A stretch of DNA of 42,372 nt from Nitrospinota bacterium (GTDB taxonomy: Bacteria; Nitrospinota_A; UBA7883; JACRLM01). This document shows, one piece after another, positions 24,053 to 33,246 of the stretch. The stretch spans positions 1 to 42,372 of the forward strand of contig JACRLM010000043.1 in NCBI GenBank assembly GCA_016235255.1. Reading direction: 5' to 3'. Below the pieces are notes generated by a model. The model did not search any database. It worked only from the letters and a program-made list of their open reading frames with translations, and was not told where the DNA came from. The number at the start of each line of letters is the position of its first letter. The first letter of the stretch is position 1. The position numbers and the translations under genes are program-made.

Positions 24053-24382
24053 TTAGCCTTCCAGCCCCATGGTCTTCATCCATTGCATGTAGGCTTTCTG
24101 GAACTTCACCATCTCCTCGCTGGGGTATTGGCGCACCACTTCGGTACGATTGTCCCGGTTGACAATTTTTACAACCAGGTTGTGGCCGTCCGAAATATCG
24201 TATTCATATGCCGTGTTTTTCCGTTCAGGCTCCGGCCCGTGGCCTATGTCCACCTTGTCGGAAACCTCGCTGGCTTTCGCCGCTTCCCGTTTAGGGTGTT
24301 TCCCTTGACCTCCGGCGTTCTCCGTGTGCTTTACCGCGGGGACAACCGGCTGGTCGAATCCATCAATCCTGCCGACCGTCAT
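24053..24382 (-). CDS. FlaG-like small protein
   Basis: 109 residues. The C-terminal 50 residues (about 60-109) show the FlaG pattern, a beta hairpin VVKIVNRDNRTEVVRQYP followed by a helix SEEMVKFQKAYMQWM. The N-terminal half is polar and probably disordered, also as in FlaG. FlaG proteins influence flagellar filament length, but no other flagellar gene is in the window, so the role is uncertain. The ATG at 24382 has GGTGGTGA before it; a GTG at 24394 is also possible. Confidence 0.62.
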   Translation of the reverse strand: MTVGRIDGFDQPVVPAVKHTENAGGQGKHPKREAAKASEVSDKVDIGHGPEPERKNTAYEYDISDGHNLVVKIVNRDNRTEVVRQYPSEEMVKFQKAYMQWMKTMGLEG

Positions 24383-24528
24383 CGTAATCACCACCTTCCA
24401 TAGTGAGGAAGAGCCATGCTCTTCAATTTACTTATCGGAACGGGGGGCGGGGACTTGAGAGGGGCGGGGGAGGCGGGGGTGAATAAAATGTCATGGTGAG
24501 CAATGTCGAACCATGACTATCGCCCCCT

Positions 24529-26289
24529 CTACCGGTTTGGCAGATATATCTCTGATTTGTCTCCCAACGAACCGGGGATGACGAGAGCATATCCGAGCAC
24601 GCTTCCCTTGGCGGTGGCGGCGGCGGGGTCTTCAACGATGTCGCTGATCCAGCCTTCCGCGAACAACAGCCTGTCCTCCACGGTGTAGCCGTTTTCGGCT
24701 GGCTGGACGAACTTGATGGAGCTTTTCTCCAGCCCCCCCTTGTCCAGAAAGCCGCCGGGCTTGTATTCGGATGCGGCCACCGCCAGCGTCAGCCCGGCCT
24801 GGCTGTCGGCCACGGGAAGTATCCTGGGGTACACCGGCAGATAAAAGTTTTTTTCTACGGCGATGTTCTTTCCGGTGACACCGAATCCGGCCCCTTTCCA
24901 CGCCAGCGCGCCGGACTGGTTGTATATCATCAGAAGCCCCCGGGAGGATATGCCGATGATCTCCATCACCCCGTCCCCGTCCAGGTCCGCCCGGCTTATC
25001 CCGGTGGGAGCCTCGCCCCCCTTGAGGGTGAACGCGGGGGCGAAAAAGTAATCCTGCCGCCCCGTGCGCCGGACGGTGAAAACCTGCCCGGTGGCCACAG
25101 GGTGTTCTTCCATTCCTTTCTGGGCGAGCAGGGAGCCCCCCGTCGAGGAGAAATAGTAGGGCAACGCGGTGGGCTTGACGGCGAAACCCTGCCCCTCACG
25201 CTCCACCACGAACGATTCGAAACCCTGGGAACCGGCGGCGTTGACGAATATCTCGTCCATCCCGTCGCCGTCGGTGTCGAACGCCATCACGCTTAAAATC
25301 CGGGGGGAACCGGCGGGGCGGGTCTCCCAGATTGTTTTCAGCCTGCCGTTTTCCGGAGTGACAATCCGAAGGCTCCCGGCAACGGCCATGGCCAGCGCCC
25401 GCCCGTCGGCTCCTGTTTTCACCCACGTGGCGGAGGCCACCTCGCCGTCCACCTGGTATTTTGTTATGCTAAGCCTGTCGCGTATGTCCATGGCCATCCG
25501 CGTGGCCTCTTTTTGCTGATGGGTGGCCGCGCCGGAGCCTTTCTGGAGGAATCCGGCCTTCGCGCCCGCCCCGGCGGAGATGGAGAAGCTCTTCTCGTCA
25601 TCCTGCCCGGCCACGTGAGAAGCGACGGCTTTATCGGCGGTCCAGCGCATGGTCAATTCCGCCACGTTCCCCGCATCCGGAGAGAAGGCCGTTATCTTCA
25701 CCATGGAGGCTTCTTTGGACGCTTCCACCGAAATCACGAAAGCAAAGTCCGCTTTCACGCTCTGGGCGATCTTGCCGGGGGATGTTACGGACGCCTTTGC
25801 CCCCGCCCCCTGCGTCAATTCCAGGGGAACAATGTCGAAGGCCGGATTTTCCGCGAACGCCTCTTCCAAAGCGCCGATTATCCCCTCTCCACCGCTTTTT
25901 TCGATGAGCAGCGCGCGCACCGGGTTGCTGATTCCCGTGGCCCGGCTTTTGCCCGGCTCTATTTTCCCTTTTTGGTATAGCACCGCGCAAAGGGCCGTGT
26001 CCCCGGAAACGCTTTTCACCCTGGCCAGCGCCACAATAGATGATCCGTCCGCCCCGGTTATCCGCGTGAGCGATCCCACCATCAGGCCGGAATGGGGAAC
26101 GGATATGACCACCTCGCCCGGCTCTGTTTTCACCACCCGGCTTTTGAACCGGGCGAAAAGCCCCGCCGTTTTTTCCACGATGGCCTGGGCCTTCTTCTCA
26201 TCATTTGCGCCGGCGGCATTCACCGGCGATGGGAACGCCATGGCGCACATCGCCAGGACCAGCGCCAGTGTCCGCAATGTCCGTGTCAT
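24529..26289 (-). CDS. Secreted FG-GAP/VCBS-like repeat protein, second gene of a pair
   Basis: 586 residues with a Sec signal peptide (about 1-25, ending PVNAAG). The first half (about 30-260) is a non-repeat region with a beta-barrel-like pattern (GEVVISVPHSGLMVGSLTRI). The second half (about 290-580) contains integrin-like FG-GAP/VCBS units with DxDxDG calcium loops: FDTDGDGMDEIFV and ADLDGDGVMEIIGI. It probably folds as an exported beta-propeller. It starts one base after the stop of the related upstream gene, so the two are co-transcribed and may form a complex. The function is not known. Confidence 0.75.
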   Translation of the reverse strand: MTRTLRTLALVLAMCAMAFPSPVNAAGANDEKKAQAIVEKTAGLFARFKSRVVKTEPGEVVISVPHSGLMVGSLTRITGADGSSIVALARVKSVSGDTALCAVLYQKGKIEPGKSRATGISNPVRALLIEKSGGEGIIGALEEAFAENPAFDIVPLELTQGAGAKASVTSPGKIAQSVKADFAFVISVEASKEASMVKITAFSPDAGNVAELTMRWTADKAVASHVAGQDDEKSFSISAGAGAKAGFLQKGSGAATHQQKEATRMAMDIRDRLSITKYQVDGEVASATWVKTGADGRALAMAVAGSLRIVTPENGRLKTIWETRPAGSPRILSVMAFDTDGDGMDEIFVNAAGSQGFESFVVEREGQGFAVKPTALPYYFSSTGGSLLAQKGMEEHPVATGQVFTVRRTGRQDYFFAPAFTLKGGEAPTGISRADLDGDGVMEIIGISSRGLLMIYNQSGALAWKGAGFGVTGKNIAVEKNFYLPVYPRILPVADSQAGLTLAVAASEYKPGGFLDKGGLEKSSIKFVQPAENGYTVEDRLLFAEGWISDIVEDPAAATAKGSVLGYALVIPGSLGDKSEIYLPNR

Positions 26290-26290
26290 T

Positions 26291-27370
26291 TTAAAAACCT
26301 TCCACAGTCAGCAACAATATCTCGGACTTTGTCCCGCCCATCAGCCCTTTTTGCGACCGGGCGGCGATGAAACTGTTTTTCCCGAAAGGAACGATGGCGT
26401 TTATCACCCCGTCCACCACAGGGGTGGAGGCGGTCACCTCGTACCCAAGTCCCTTGTTCTCCACCGCCAATATCCGCGATTTCACATAATTGCGCGTGGC
26501 CGAAAGCAGCGTGAAGGTATATTGGTTCTGCGGCGCCACAATCAAAGGAAATTTGCCGGAGGATGCCATCGGGACCATGGCCGGCTGTATCTCGTGATGT
26601 ATCTCCGCTTCCGCTTCGTCCGTAAGTCTTATGGTGATGTCCGATCCGCCGAACTCCCCGTCCACATTGGTCCATTCGTCCCCGGCGCCGGAATGATAGA
26701 CAAGCTTCCTGTTCATGTCGAATCCGGCCACGTCCATGGCGCCGTCCCCGTCAATGTCGAATATGGAAAGGCCGGACAGGCGCCGCTGTTCTGGAAGGGG
26801 GGTGAATGGGCGCTCGCCCATCCCCTGGTTTGTCCACTCCACCGCCATCACCTCGTCGCGCAGGGCCCCGTCGGTCCTTTGCCCCTGCCGGTAAAGCTTG
26901 CCATTGGCGCCGCAGATGAAGAAATATTTTAGCTCGTCCTGGACCCTGTCCAGCGACCTGCCATTAAATGAGAGTATCTCCCCCCTGGCTGCCGTTCCCG
27001 CGATTTTGTTCACGAATATCTCCGGCTCGCCTTCACCGGAGAAATCACCGGCGCACACTCCCGTAACCTGGCTTCGCGGCCCAGTGTCGTGCCGGGCGAC
27101 CTTGCGCAACACTCCATTTTCAAGCTTGAATACGGCCACTCCGGTATCAAATCCGGCGATGATTTCAGCAGTCCCGTCCTTGTCCAGGTCATACGCGTAA
27201 AGGGCGGCGACGCGTTCCGCGAACTTGCCTATGGTCTTGCCCGAGAAGGCCGGGGCGGCCTTTGCCGTTGCGGCCACAGGGGCTGGCGGGGGGGCGCTGT
27301 CCGCCGCGGCATGATGGGAAAAAATCGCGGCTAAAAGGGGTGCGAGGGTGAAAATGAGTTTGTTTTTCAT
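26291..27370 (-). CDS. Secreted FG-GAP/VCBS-like repeat protein, first gene of a pair
   Basis: 359 residues with a signal peptide (MKNKLIFTLAPLLAAIFSHH, cleavage near AAADS). Propeller units follow with calcium-loop motifs YDLDKDGTAEIIAG (near 60), GDFSGEGEPEIFVN (near 110) and FDIDGDGAMDVAGF (near 205). The last section SQKGLMGGTKSEILLLTVEGF resembles the end of such propellers. A candidate extended -10 lies about 30 bases upstream. Together with the 586-residue protein downstream it is likely a periplasmic or surface pair. Confidence 0.75.
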   Translation of the reverse strand: MKNKLIFTLAPLLAAIFSHHAAADSAPPPAPVAATAKAAPAFSGKTIGKFAERVAALYAYDLDKDGTAEIIAGFDTGVAVFKLENGVLRKVARHDTGPRSQVTGVCAGDFSGEGEPEIFVNKIAGTAARGEILSFNGRSLDRVQDELKYFFICGANGKLYRQGQRTDGALRDEVMAVEWTNQGMGERPFTPLPEQRRLSGLSIFDIDGDGAMDVAGFDMNRKLVYHSGAGDEWTNVDGEFGGSDITIRLTDEAEAEIHHEIQPAMVPMASSGKFPLIVAPQNQYTFTLLSATRNYVKSRILAVENKGLGYEVTASTPVVDGVINAIVPFGKNSFIAARSQKGLMGGTKSEILLLTVEGF

Positions 27371-27396
27371 ATCATTTCAAGATGTTTGAAGGGTCA

Positions 27397-27405
27397 AATA
27401 TAGCA
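27397..27405 (-). promoter_or_regulatory. Extended -10 promoter of the FG-GAP operon
   Basis: The minus strand reads TGCTATATT, one base from the ideal extended -10, placing the start about 20 bases before the ATG at 27370. The -35 is weak. Confidence 0.45.
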
Positions 27406-27458
27406 TAACCCGCGGAACGCACGTCTAATTTTCGCACTTGTAAAAAGCGGGGGATGCC

Positions 27459-28448
27459 TTGATAATTGAGTATATGGAAGAGCGAGAAAAAGCCCCGGGT
27501 AGCGCGGCGGCGCGGAGGGAACCCATTCCGCGCGCCGTGCATGGCCAGTTCACATATCCTTATGGGGTCTATCCGGAGGATCCGTTTGCCCAGAAAGAGG
27601 GGTATGACTCCCGCTACCTGAAAAACGAAGGCTGTTTTTATTACGAGGTGATCGTCTCCCACGAGAAGATCATGGAAACTTTTTTCAGCCTCAGCCAGCT
27701 TTTGCCCGAGAACGTGTTCATAGTCACCAAGATACATTCCAACGACTATTACCGGGACCACGACACGTACATAAGCGAGGACCTTGTCCCCCGCAAGGAC
27801 GCGGAGTCCTGGGTGGCGGACTGGCAGGACGTGGCGCTGGACGATGGATTTTTCGGCGTCGGCTTTTTCGCCGAAGGGGAGACGGTGGAGGTGTTCCTGG
27901 ACGACCACAAGACCATCCACGTCTATCACAACAATCCGGACATGGTGGAAGCCACCCTCGAACGGCTTGGAATACCCTTCGAGATGGACCTGAAATTTTT
28001 CTGGGACTTGCCCCATTACCACGAACCCCTCCCTTTGAACGAGGAGTATGGGGACGATTTCCTTACCGCTTTCGAGGACATGGCCGATCTTTACGAGCTG
28101 TACCTGGACGAGGAGGAGGAGGAGAACATCGACAGCGAAGGGACCCCGCTGGGGGTGACCTGCTGGAAGGTGGAGGTGCGCGGCTACGCCCCGCCGAAAA
28201 AAGGGGTGGAGGCGGCCAAGGGCTTTTATTCCACCATTTACGTCAACGCCAACTCCCGCAAGGAGGTGGTGGAGCTGATAGACGAGCACCTGGCCTCCAA
28301 GGAAGAACAGGTGGACCTTTACCTTCAGATGGCCCGCGTCCCCGTGGAGCTTCTCACCAGCGACATGAGGAAGCTTAACGCCGACCCGGACGAGCCTTGC
28401 GTGTGGTTCGAGTCCGAGCGGGTGGCCTTCGACTGGGACCAGAGCTGA
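27459..28448 (+). CDS. Acidic cytoplasmic protein of unknown function
   Basis: 329 residues, no signal peptide or membrane segment, strongly acidic (YELYLDEEEEENIDSEG near 205-222). It looks like a two-part alpha/beta protein: residues about 55-185 (CFYYEVIVSHEKIME through DDHKTIHVYHNNPDMVEA) and about 225-329 (TCWKVEVRGYAPPKK, then ELIDEHLASKEEQ). I do not recognise a family. The TTG at 27459 has a GGGGGA five bases upstream; an in-frame ATG at 27474 is the alternative. A REP-like palindrome follows the stop. Confidence 0.72.
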   Translation: MIIEYMEEREKAPGSAAARREPIPRAVHGQFTYPYGVYPEDPFAQKEGYDSRYLKNEGCFYYEVIVSHEKIMETFFSLSQLLPENVFIVTKIHSNDYYRDHDTYISEDLVPRKDAESWVADWQDVALDDGFFGVGFFAEGETVEVFLDDHKTIHVYHNNPDMVEATLERLGIPFEMDLKFFWDLPHYHEPLPLNEEYGDDFLTAFEDMADLYELYLDEEEEENIDSEGTPLGVTCWKVEVRGYAPPKKGVEAAKGFYSTIYVNANSRKEVVELIDEHLASKEEQVDLYLQMARVPVELLTSDMRKLNADPDEPCVWFESERVAFDWDQS

Positions 28449-28463
28449 TATAACCGCATCCCG

Positions 28464-28601
28464 TTTGGAGCGCGGGCGTCTTGCCCGCAACAAGTCAAAG
28501 GAGCCTCGAAGGCTCCTTTGACTTGAGGAAACGATTTTGTAATTAAACAGAGCCGTCGAGGCTCCGTTTAATTATTGCGGGCGGGACGCCCGCGCTCCAA
28601 A
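28464..28601. repeat. REP-like compound palindrome (three-way cruciform)
   Basis: Outer arms of 27 bp (28464-28490 and 28575-28601) are inverted copies with two differences. Each arm also contains its own GCGGGC...GCCCGC hairpin. They enclose a perfect 16-bp hairpin (28491-28525, 3-nt loop) and a second 14-bp hairpin with one mismatch (28541-28573). The element lies between two rightward genes. It looks like a mobile intergenic palindrome and may also end transcription. Confidence 0.85.
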
Positions 28602-28670
28602 AGAAAGTAAAAAAACACCTTAAACCTTCCGCCGGGGTATAATTTTTCCATTGGGGAGGTTTGGCTGAAT

Positions 28671-30503
28671 ATGACCGCTTACCATTATTTCCTTGAAGTG
28701 GGCAGGATAATCATCTGCTTTCTGATCATCCTGTATATCTATTTCCTCAGCCGCAGGAACAAGCTGTCCGGCGGGCAGGGGTGGTATCTGATCATAATCG
28801 GCATACTGCTTATCATGCTCGGCAATGTCGTCCAGACGGCCATGGAGCATTTCGCGCCGCATTTATTCCGCGGTTTTGAGGCCATGGCGTCTGACCTCGA
28901 ACTTCTGGAGAACATTCCGCTTTATCTTGGCGGCTTTCTCGCGCTGGCCGCCGGGCTGACAATATGGATGCCAACGGTCAAACACCTGAAGGAAAGCGAG
29001 GAGCGGTTCCGGCTGATCACCGAGACCATAAACGAAGTGTTCTGGATGGCAGATCCGGCTATAAACAGGATGATATATGTCAGCCCCGGTTACGAGAAAG
29101 TGTGGGGGCGGTCATGCAAAAGCCTGTACGCCGACCCGCGCTCTTTCATAGAAGCGATCCACCCGGAGGATGTTGGCCGGGCGCTGGCCGATCTTGAGGT
29201 CCAAAAGACCGGTCAGCCTTTCGACCATGAATACAGGATAATCCGTCCGGGCGGCTCTGTCGCATGGGTGTGGGACAGGGGTTACCCGGTTCGGGGCGAT
29301 GGAGGGGAGGTCATTTTTTATGTCGGCGTGGCCAAGGACGTAACCGCGCGCAAGCTGGCGGCGGATGCGCTTTTAGAAAGCGAGGAGCGGTTCCGTCTTG
29401 TCGCCGAGACCACGCAGGACGCGGTGATCATAGCCGATGAGGATGGCAGGATCGTCACCTGGAACCACGGCGCAGAAGCGATGACCGGTTATAAATCCTC
29501 GGAGGCCATCGGCAAGTCCGTGGCGGAGCTCATAGTGCCGGACGATCACAGGCAGTCACATGAAAACGGATTCAAGCGGTTCAAAGTGAACGGGACCGGC
29601 CCGTTGATAGGGAAAATGACCGAAATTATGGCCAAAAAGCGGGACGGGTCGCTGCTTCCGGTGGAGATTTCCCTTTCAGCGGCCAGGGTACGCGGAAAGT
29701 GGACGGCCATCGCGATGCTTCGCGACATTTCGGAGCGCAAAAGGGCGGAGAAGATGCTTTTCCAGTCCGAAAAGATGGCGTCCATCGGGCAGCTTGCCGC
29801 GGGTATCGCCCATGAAATAAACAATCCGCTAAGTTTTGTGAACTCCAACACTATTTATATGAAGAAAAACATCGAAAAGATGTTCGATCTGGCCCAAAGC
29901 CGCTCAGCGGACAGAGAGGGCGAACTCAAGGAGCTTGCCAAACTGAAAGAAGAGTCCATCGAAGTGGTGAACGAAACGCTGGAAGGGACAAAGCGGATCG
30001 TATCGATTGTGAAAGACCTGCGGACGTTCACCCACGTTTCCGGCGAGGAGTTGAAGGTGGAGGACATACATGCGATCCTGGACGGGACGCTCAACATCGT
30101 CCACAACGAATTAAAGTACAAGGCGGAAGTGGTAAAAGAGTATGATGCCGTCAATACGGCGATAGAATGCGTCCCGAGCCAGGTGGGGCAGGTGATGGTG
30201 AATCTGCTGGTGAACGCGGCCCATGCGATAAAGGAAAAAGGGAGAATAACGGTCCGCACCCGGGACGAACAGGGCTGCGTGGCGGTGGAAATAGCGGACA
30301 CCGGGTCTGGAATACCGCCGGAAAACATGGTAAAAATATTCGATCCGTTTTTTACGACAAAGCCCCCTGGTGAAGGGACTGGCCTTGGGCTGGCTTTGGC
30401 GTATAATATCGTTCAGAAACATCACGGGACCATTTCGGTGGAAAGCGAAGTTGGCAAGGGGACGGCGTTCACGGTGACCCTGCCTTTGACGCAACCGGAA
30501 TAA
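28671..30503 (+). CDS. Membrane PAS-sensor histidine kinase
   Basis: 610 residues. Three hydrophobic segments (about 8-27, 37-55, 83-101) form the membrane part. Two PAS domains follow (about 110-230 and 235-355), each opening with ESEERFRL. The HisKA box [13 protein letters not shown] carries the phospho-accepting H381, and an HATPase_c domain (about 490-605) shows [11 protein letters not shown] and [14 protein letters not shown]. It autophosphorylates in response to an unknown signal. A TATAAT at 28638-28643 and GGGGAGG before the ATG look like its promoter and ribosome site. Two response regulator genes follow and are its likely partners. Confidence 0.93.
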   Translation: MTAYHYFLEVGRIIICFLIILYIYFLSRRNKLSGGQGWYLIIIGILLIMLGNVVQTAMEHFAPHLFRGFEAMASDLELLENIPLYLGGFLALAAGLTIWMPTVKHLKESEERFRLITETINEVFWMADPAINRMIYVSPGYEKVWGRSCKSLYADPRSFIEAIHPEDVGRALADLEVQKTGQPFDHEYRIIRPGGSVAWVWDRGYPVRGDGGEVIFYVGVAKDVTARKLAADALLESEERFRLVAETTQDAVIIADEDGRIVTWNHGAEAMTGYKSSEAIGKSVAELIVPDDHRQSHENGFKRFKVNGTGPLIGKMTEIMAKKRDGSLLPVEISLSAARVRGKWTAIAMLRDISERKRAEKMLFQSEKMASIGQLAAGIAHEINNPLSFVNSNTIYMKKNIEKMFDLAQSRSADREGELKELAKLKEESIEVVNETLEGTKRIVSIVKDLRTFTHVSGEELKVEDIHAILDGTLNIVHNELKYKAEVVKEYDAVNTAIECVPSQVGQVMVNLLVNAAHAIKEKGRITVRTRDEQGCVAVEIADTGSGIPPENMVKIFDPFFTTKPPGEGTGLGLALAYNIVQKHHGTISVESEVGKGTAFTVTLPLTQPE

Positions 30504-30595
30504 GGCGCCGGGGGACGCCGCATATCCTGTGGTTTTTTCGCCGGCATGCCGCCGGCGGACGCGCGTAATGCGCGCAACGGGGAAGGGATGATACT

Positions 30596-31972
30596 GTGGT
30601 GGAGAACGGGAATAGTTCCGGCAAGACGGCCACCGCCGGAAAAGCGTCCAACAAGGCGGACGCCCATTTTGTTTCCGCGCCATCGGGAGAAACGCCAAGC
30701 ATCCTGCTGGTGGACGACGAGGAAAAAATACTCACCTCCCTTAAAAGACTTCTCACCCACGCCGGGTATGAGGTGTACACGGCGCAGGGCGCCGCCCCGG
30801 CGCTTGCCATCCTGTCGGAATGGAAGATAGACCTTGTGATATCCGACCTTAAGATGCCCGGAATGGACGGCGTCACCTTCCTTGACACCGTGCGGGAGAA
30901 ATGGCCGGCGGCGTTCAGGATACTGCTCACGGCCTATGCGGACACCGAGGCCACCATAGACGCGATCAACAAGAGCCACATCTACCAGTATTTCATGAAG
31001 CCGTGGGACGACAATGAGGTCCTCATCGTCGTTCGCAACGCCCTGGGGCGCAAGAGGGCGGAGCAGGAAAAGAAAGCGCTGGAGGAGAAAATCCGCGTCC
31101 AGAACGCCATGCTCATGGAGCTTAACGCCAGCCTGGAAGCCAAGGTGGCCGAGCAGACGCGGGAAATCAGAAAATCGCTGCAGGACCTTTCCGCCGCCCA
31201 TTCGGAGCTTCGCAAGTCGTTCTTCACCTCCATCAAGGTGTTCGCCAACATAGTGGAGTGCCGCGAAGGGGCGATGGCCGGCCATTCGCGCCGTGTGGCC
31301 GCCACCGCCAGGGACCTGGCGCTAAGGATGGGCCTGCCGGAGACCGAAATCCAGAACATCGTTGTGGCGGCTCTGCTGCACGACATCGGCAAGATCGGCT
31401 GGTCCGACGAAATGCTCCGCAAGCCGTTCATAACGCTGAACAACAGCGAACGGGCCGAATACGCCAAGCATCCCACCCTGGCCCAGGCGATGCTCATGCC
31501 GCTGGAATCGCTCAACGAGGCCGGCGGGATCATCCGCCAGCACCATGAGCAGCACGACGGGAAGGGATTCCCCGGCCACGCCGCGGGCAAGGACATTGCG
31601 ATGGGGGCGCGGATCGTGCTTCTGGCCAACGACCTGGACGCGCTGCAGGAAGGCTTCCTGCTCAAGGAGAAGTTCACAAGCCAGCAGGCTGTGGAGTACA
31701 TAGTCGAAAACAGCGGCAAAAGATACGATCCTGAAGTGGTGGACGCCTTCATCGCCAGCCGCATCAGCTCCTCGATGGAGACCTCCATCCGGGAGATGGT
31801 GCTCGATTCGTCCAGTCTGCGGGCGGGGATGATGCTCTCAAGGGACCTGTATTCGTCCCACGAGGTATTCTATCTTTCAAAAGGCCAGGCGCTCACAGAG
31901 TCCACCATATCGCTTCTTAAGACCATCGAGCGGATTGACGAAGCCCCAATGGTCTTCCATGTTAAATCATGA
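30596..31972 (+). CDS. RpfG-like response regulator with HD-GYP domain
   Basis: 458 residues: receiver domain about 35-155 (ILLVDDEEK, phospho-acceptor D84 in ISDLKMPGMDG, Lys in YFMKPWDD), a coiled coil about 157-205, and an HD-GYP-type phosphohydrolase domain about 210-400 with H262-D263 (LLHDIGKIG) and HHEQHDGKGFPG, where GFP replaces GYP. HD-GYP proteins hydrolyse cyclic di-GMP; the replacement is tolerated in some members, but activity is not assured. The GTG start has GGGGAAGGG upstream. It is probably controlled by the preceding kinase. Confidence 0.9.
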   Translation: MVENGNSSGKTATAGKASNKADAHFVSAPSGETPSILLVDDEEKILTSLKRLLTHAGYEVYTAQGAAPALAILSEWKIDLVISDLKMPGMDGVTFLDTVREKWPAAFRILLTAYADTEATIDAINKSHIYQYFMKPWDDNEVLIVVRNALGRKRAEQEKKALEEKIRVQNAMLMELNASLEAKVAEQTREIRKSLQDLSAAHSELRKSFFTSIKVFANIVECREGAMAGHSRRVAATARDLALRMGLPETEIQNIVVAALLHDIGKIGWSDEMLRKPFITLNNSERAEYAKHPTLAQAMLMPLESLNEAGGIIRQHHEQHDGKGFPGHAAGKDIAMGARIVLLANDLDALQEGFLLKEKFTSQQAVEYIVENSGKRYDPEVVDAFIASRISSSMETSIREMVLDSSSLRAGMMLSRDLYSSHEVFYLSKGQALTESTISLLKTIERIDEAPMVFHVKS

Positions 31973-31985
31973 AAGGAGTTTTTCA

Positions 31986-32528
31986 ATGTTCCGGATAATG
32001 ATAGTTGACGACGAGGTGAACATCATCAAATCGCTCACCCGGGCGCTTGCGGGCGAATATGAGATAGAATCGTTCGAGTCCCCATCCGCCGCGCTGGCGC
32101 GGGCCAACGGGAAAGAGTTCGACCTGGTGATGTCCGACTACCGCATGCCGGAGATGAACGGGGTGGACTTTCTGGCGGCGGTAAAGGAGCGCCAGCCCCA
32201 CGCCGCAAGGCTGATATTGAGCGGATACACCGACCGGGACGAGCTTATCGGCGCGATCAACAAGGCGGAGATTTACAGGTTTTTGAGCAAACCCTGGGAC
32301 GAGTACGAACTGAAGGTCACCATCGCCCAGGCCATCGCCCATAGCAAGCTGTTGGCCGAAAACCAGCGCCTTGCCGATACTGTGCGGCAGCGGGAACGCA
32401 AGGTGTCCGAATTGAACGACATTATGACCTTCCAGAAACGCGAGCTTGAGCGGCTTGAAAAGCTCCATCCGGGGATAACGAAGCTCACGATGGACGATGA
32501 AGGCAATTACATAAGCTCGATTTCGTGA
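31986..32528 (+). CDS. Response regulator with short coiled-coil output
   Basis: 180 residues starting MFRIMIVDDE; AAGGAG lies eight bases before the ATG at 31986, which starts 13 bases after the upstream stop. The receiver domain (about 1-120) has D51 in MSDYRMPEMNG and the conserved Lys in FLSKPWDEYEL, the same YxFxxKPW pattern as the neighbouring regulator. A helical tail (about 125-165) has no enzymatic or DNA-binding motif. It may be a phosphate sink or partner for the HD-GYP regulator. Confidence 0.88.
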   Translation: MFRIMIVDDEVNIIKSLTRALAGEYEIESFESPSAALARANGKEFDLVMSDYRMPEMNGVDFLAAVKERQPHAARLILSGYTDRDELIGAINKAEIYRFLSKPWDEYELKVTIAQAIAHSKLLAENQRLADTVRQRERKVSELNDIMTFQKRELERLEKLHPGITKLTMDDEGNYISSIS

Positions 32529-32579
32529 CACTGGGGGCGCGTCGCGCCGTGATGCCGGCATGCCACCGGGACGGCGGCG

Positions 32580-33239
32580 CTACAATTCCTTTCGCGCCAC
32601 GGTGATCCTGTAAAGCGGTTGTACGTCGTCGGAGACGATGGTGAAACGGGGATCCTTCCCGAACATCCCGTGTATCGTCGCGGCGCCGAATTTTTTCATG
32701 TCTATTCCCGTGGTGTCGTCCGCCTTCGCCCTGGCGTGGATGAGCGCCGCGTGGCCGCCTGGTCTTATCCAGCCGATGATGTTCTCCACGGCTCCGGGAA
32801 GCTGCTCTGGCTCGAAGTAGTACAACACCTCCGAGCACACCACCAGGTCATACTCCGGCGAGGGAGGGGTGGTGAACACGTCCATCCTTTTTGCGGTGAC
32901 GCAGGAGGTTCCGGCGGTGCGTTCGGCGGTCCTTTTCACGGCGATGTCCGATATGTCCACGGCCAGCACATGCGCCGCCTTGCCGGCCAGCGCCTCTGTC
33001 ATGAAACCCTCGCCGCAGCCCACCTCCAGGACATTATCGAAACTGTCCTTGAAGGCCAGCGCGGCCATGGCCCGGTCCAGCTTTTCCTTTTCGTAATCGG
33101 ATTGCCCCACATGATACGGGTCCTGTTTCTTGTATTTCCAGTTGAAATACATCCGCACGATAAAGCGGTTCTCCGCCAGCGCCCGTTTGACGAACGGGAA
33201 GTTGGCGGCCTTGTGGGCAAGTTTTGAAAGGAAAGTCAT
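32580..33239 (-). CDS. Class I SAM-dependent methyltransferase
   Basis: 219 residues with the core fold from about 65 on: motif I VLEVGCGEGFMTEALA, acidic motif II VLAVDISDIAV and motif IV YDLVVCSEVLYYF. It resembles NodS-like or small-molecule methyltransferases. The substrate cannot be inferred. The gene faces the regulator operon tail-to-tail and its start lies seven bases after the stop of the LysM-M23 gene, so it belongs to the same leftward operon. Confidence 0.85.
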   Translation of the reverse strand: MTFLSKLAHKAANFPFVKRALAENRFIVRMYFNWKYKKQDPYHVGQSDYEKEKLDRAMAALAFKDSFDNVLEVGCGEGFMTEALAGKAAHVLAVDISDIAVKRTAERTAGTSCVTAKRMDVFTTPPSPEYDLVVCSEVLYYFEPEQLPGAVENIIGWIRPGGHAALIHARAKADDTTGIDMKKFGAATIHGMFGKDPRFTIVSDDVQPLYRITVARKEL

Positions 33240-33246
33240 CGGTCAA

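Noticed and set aside
25649..26932. A 427-codon open frame opposite the FG-GAP genes
   Set aside because: It spans the boundary of two well-supported genes on the other strand and has no recognisable domain.
27372..28493. A 373-codon leftward open frame opposite the acidic protein gene
   Set aside because: The rightward frame has the better start, acidic structured protein and normal codon use; the opposite frame is rich in Val/His/Arg and lacks motifs.
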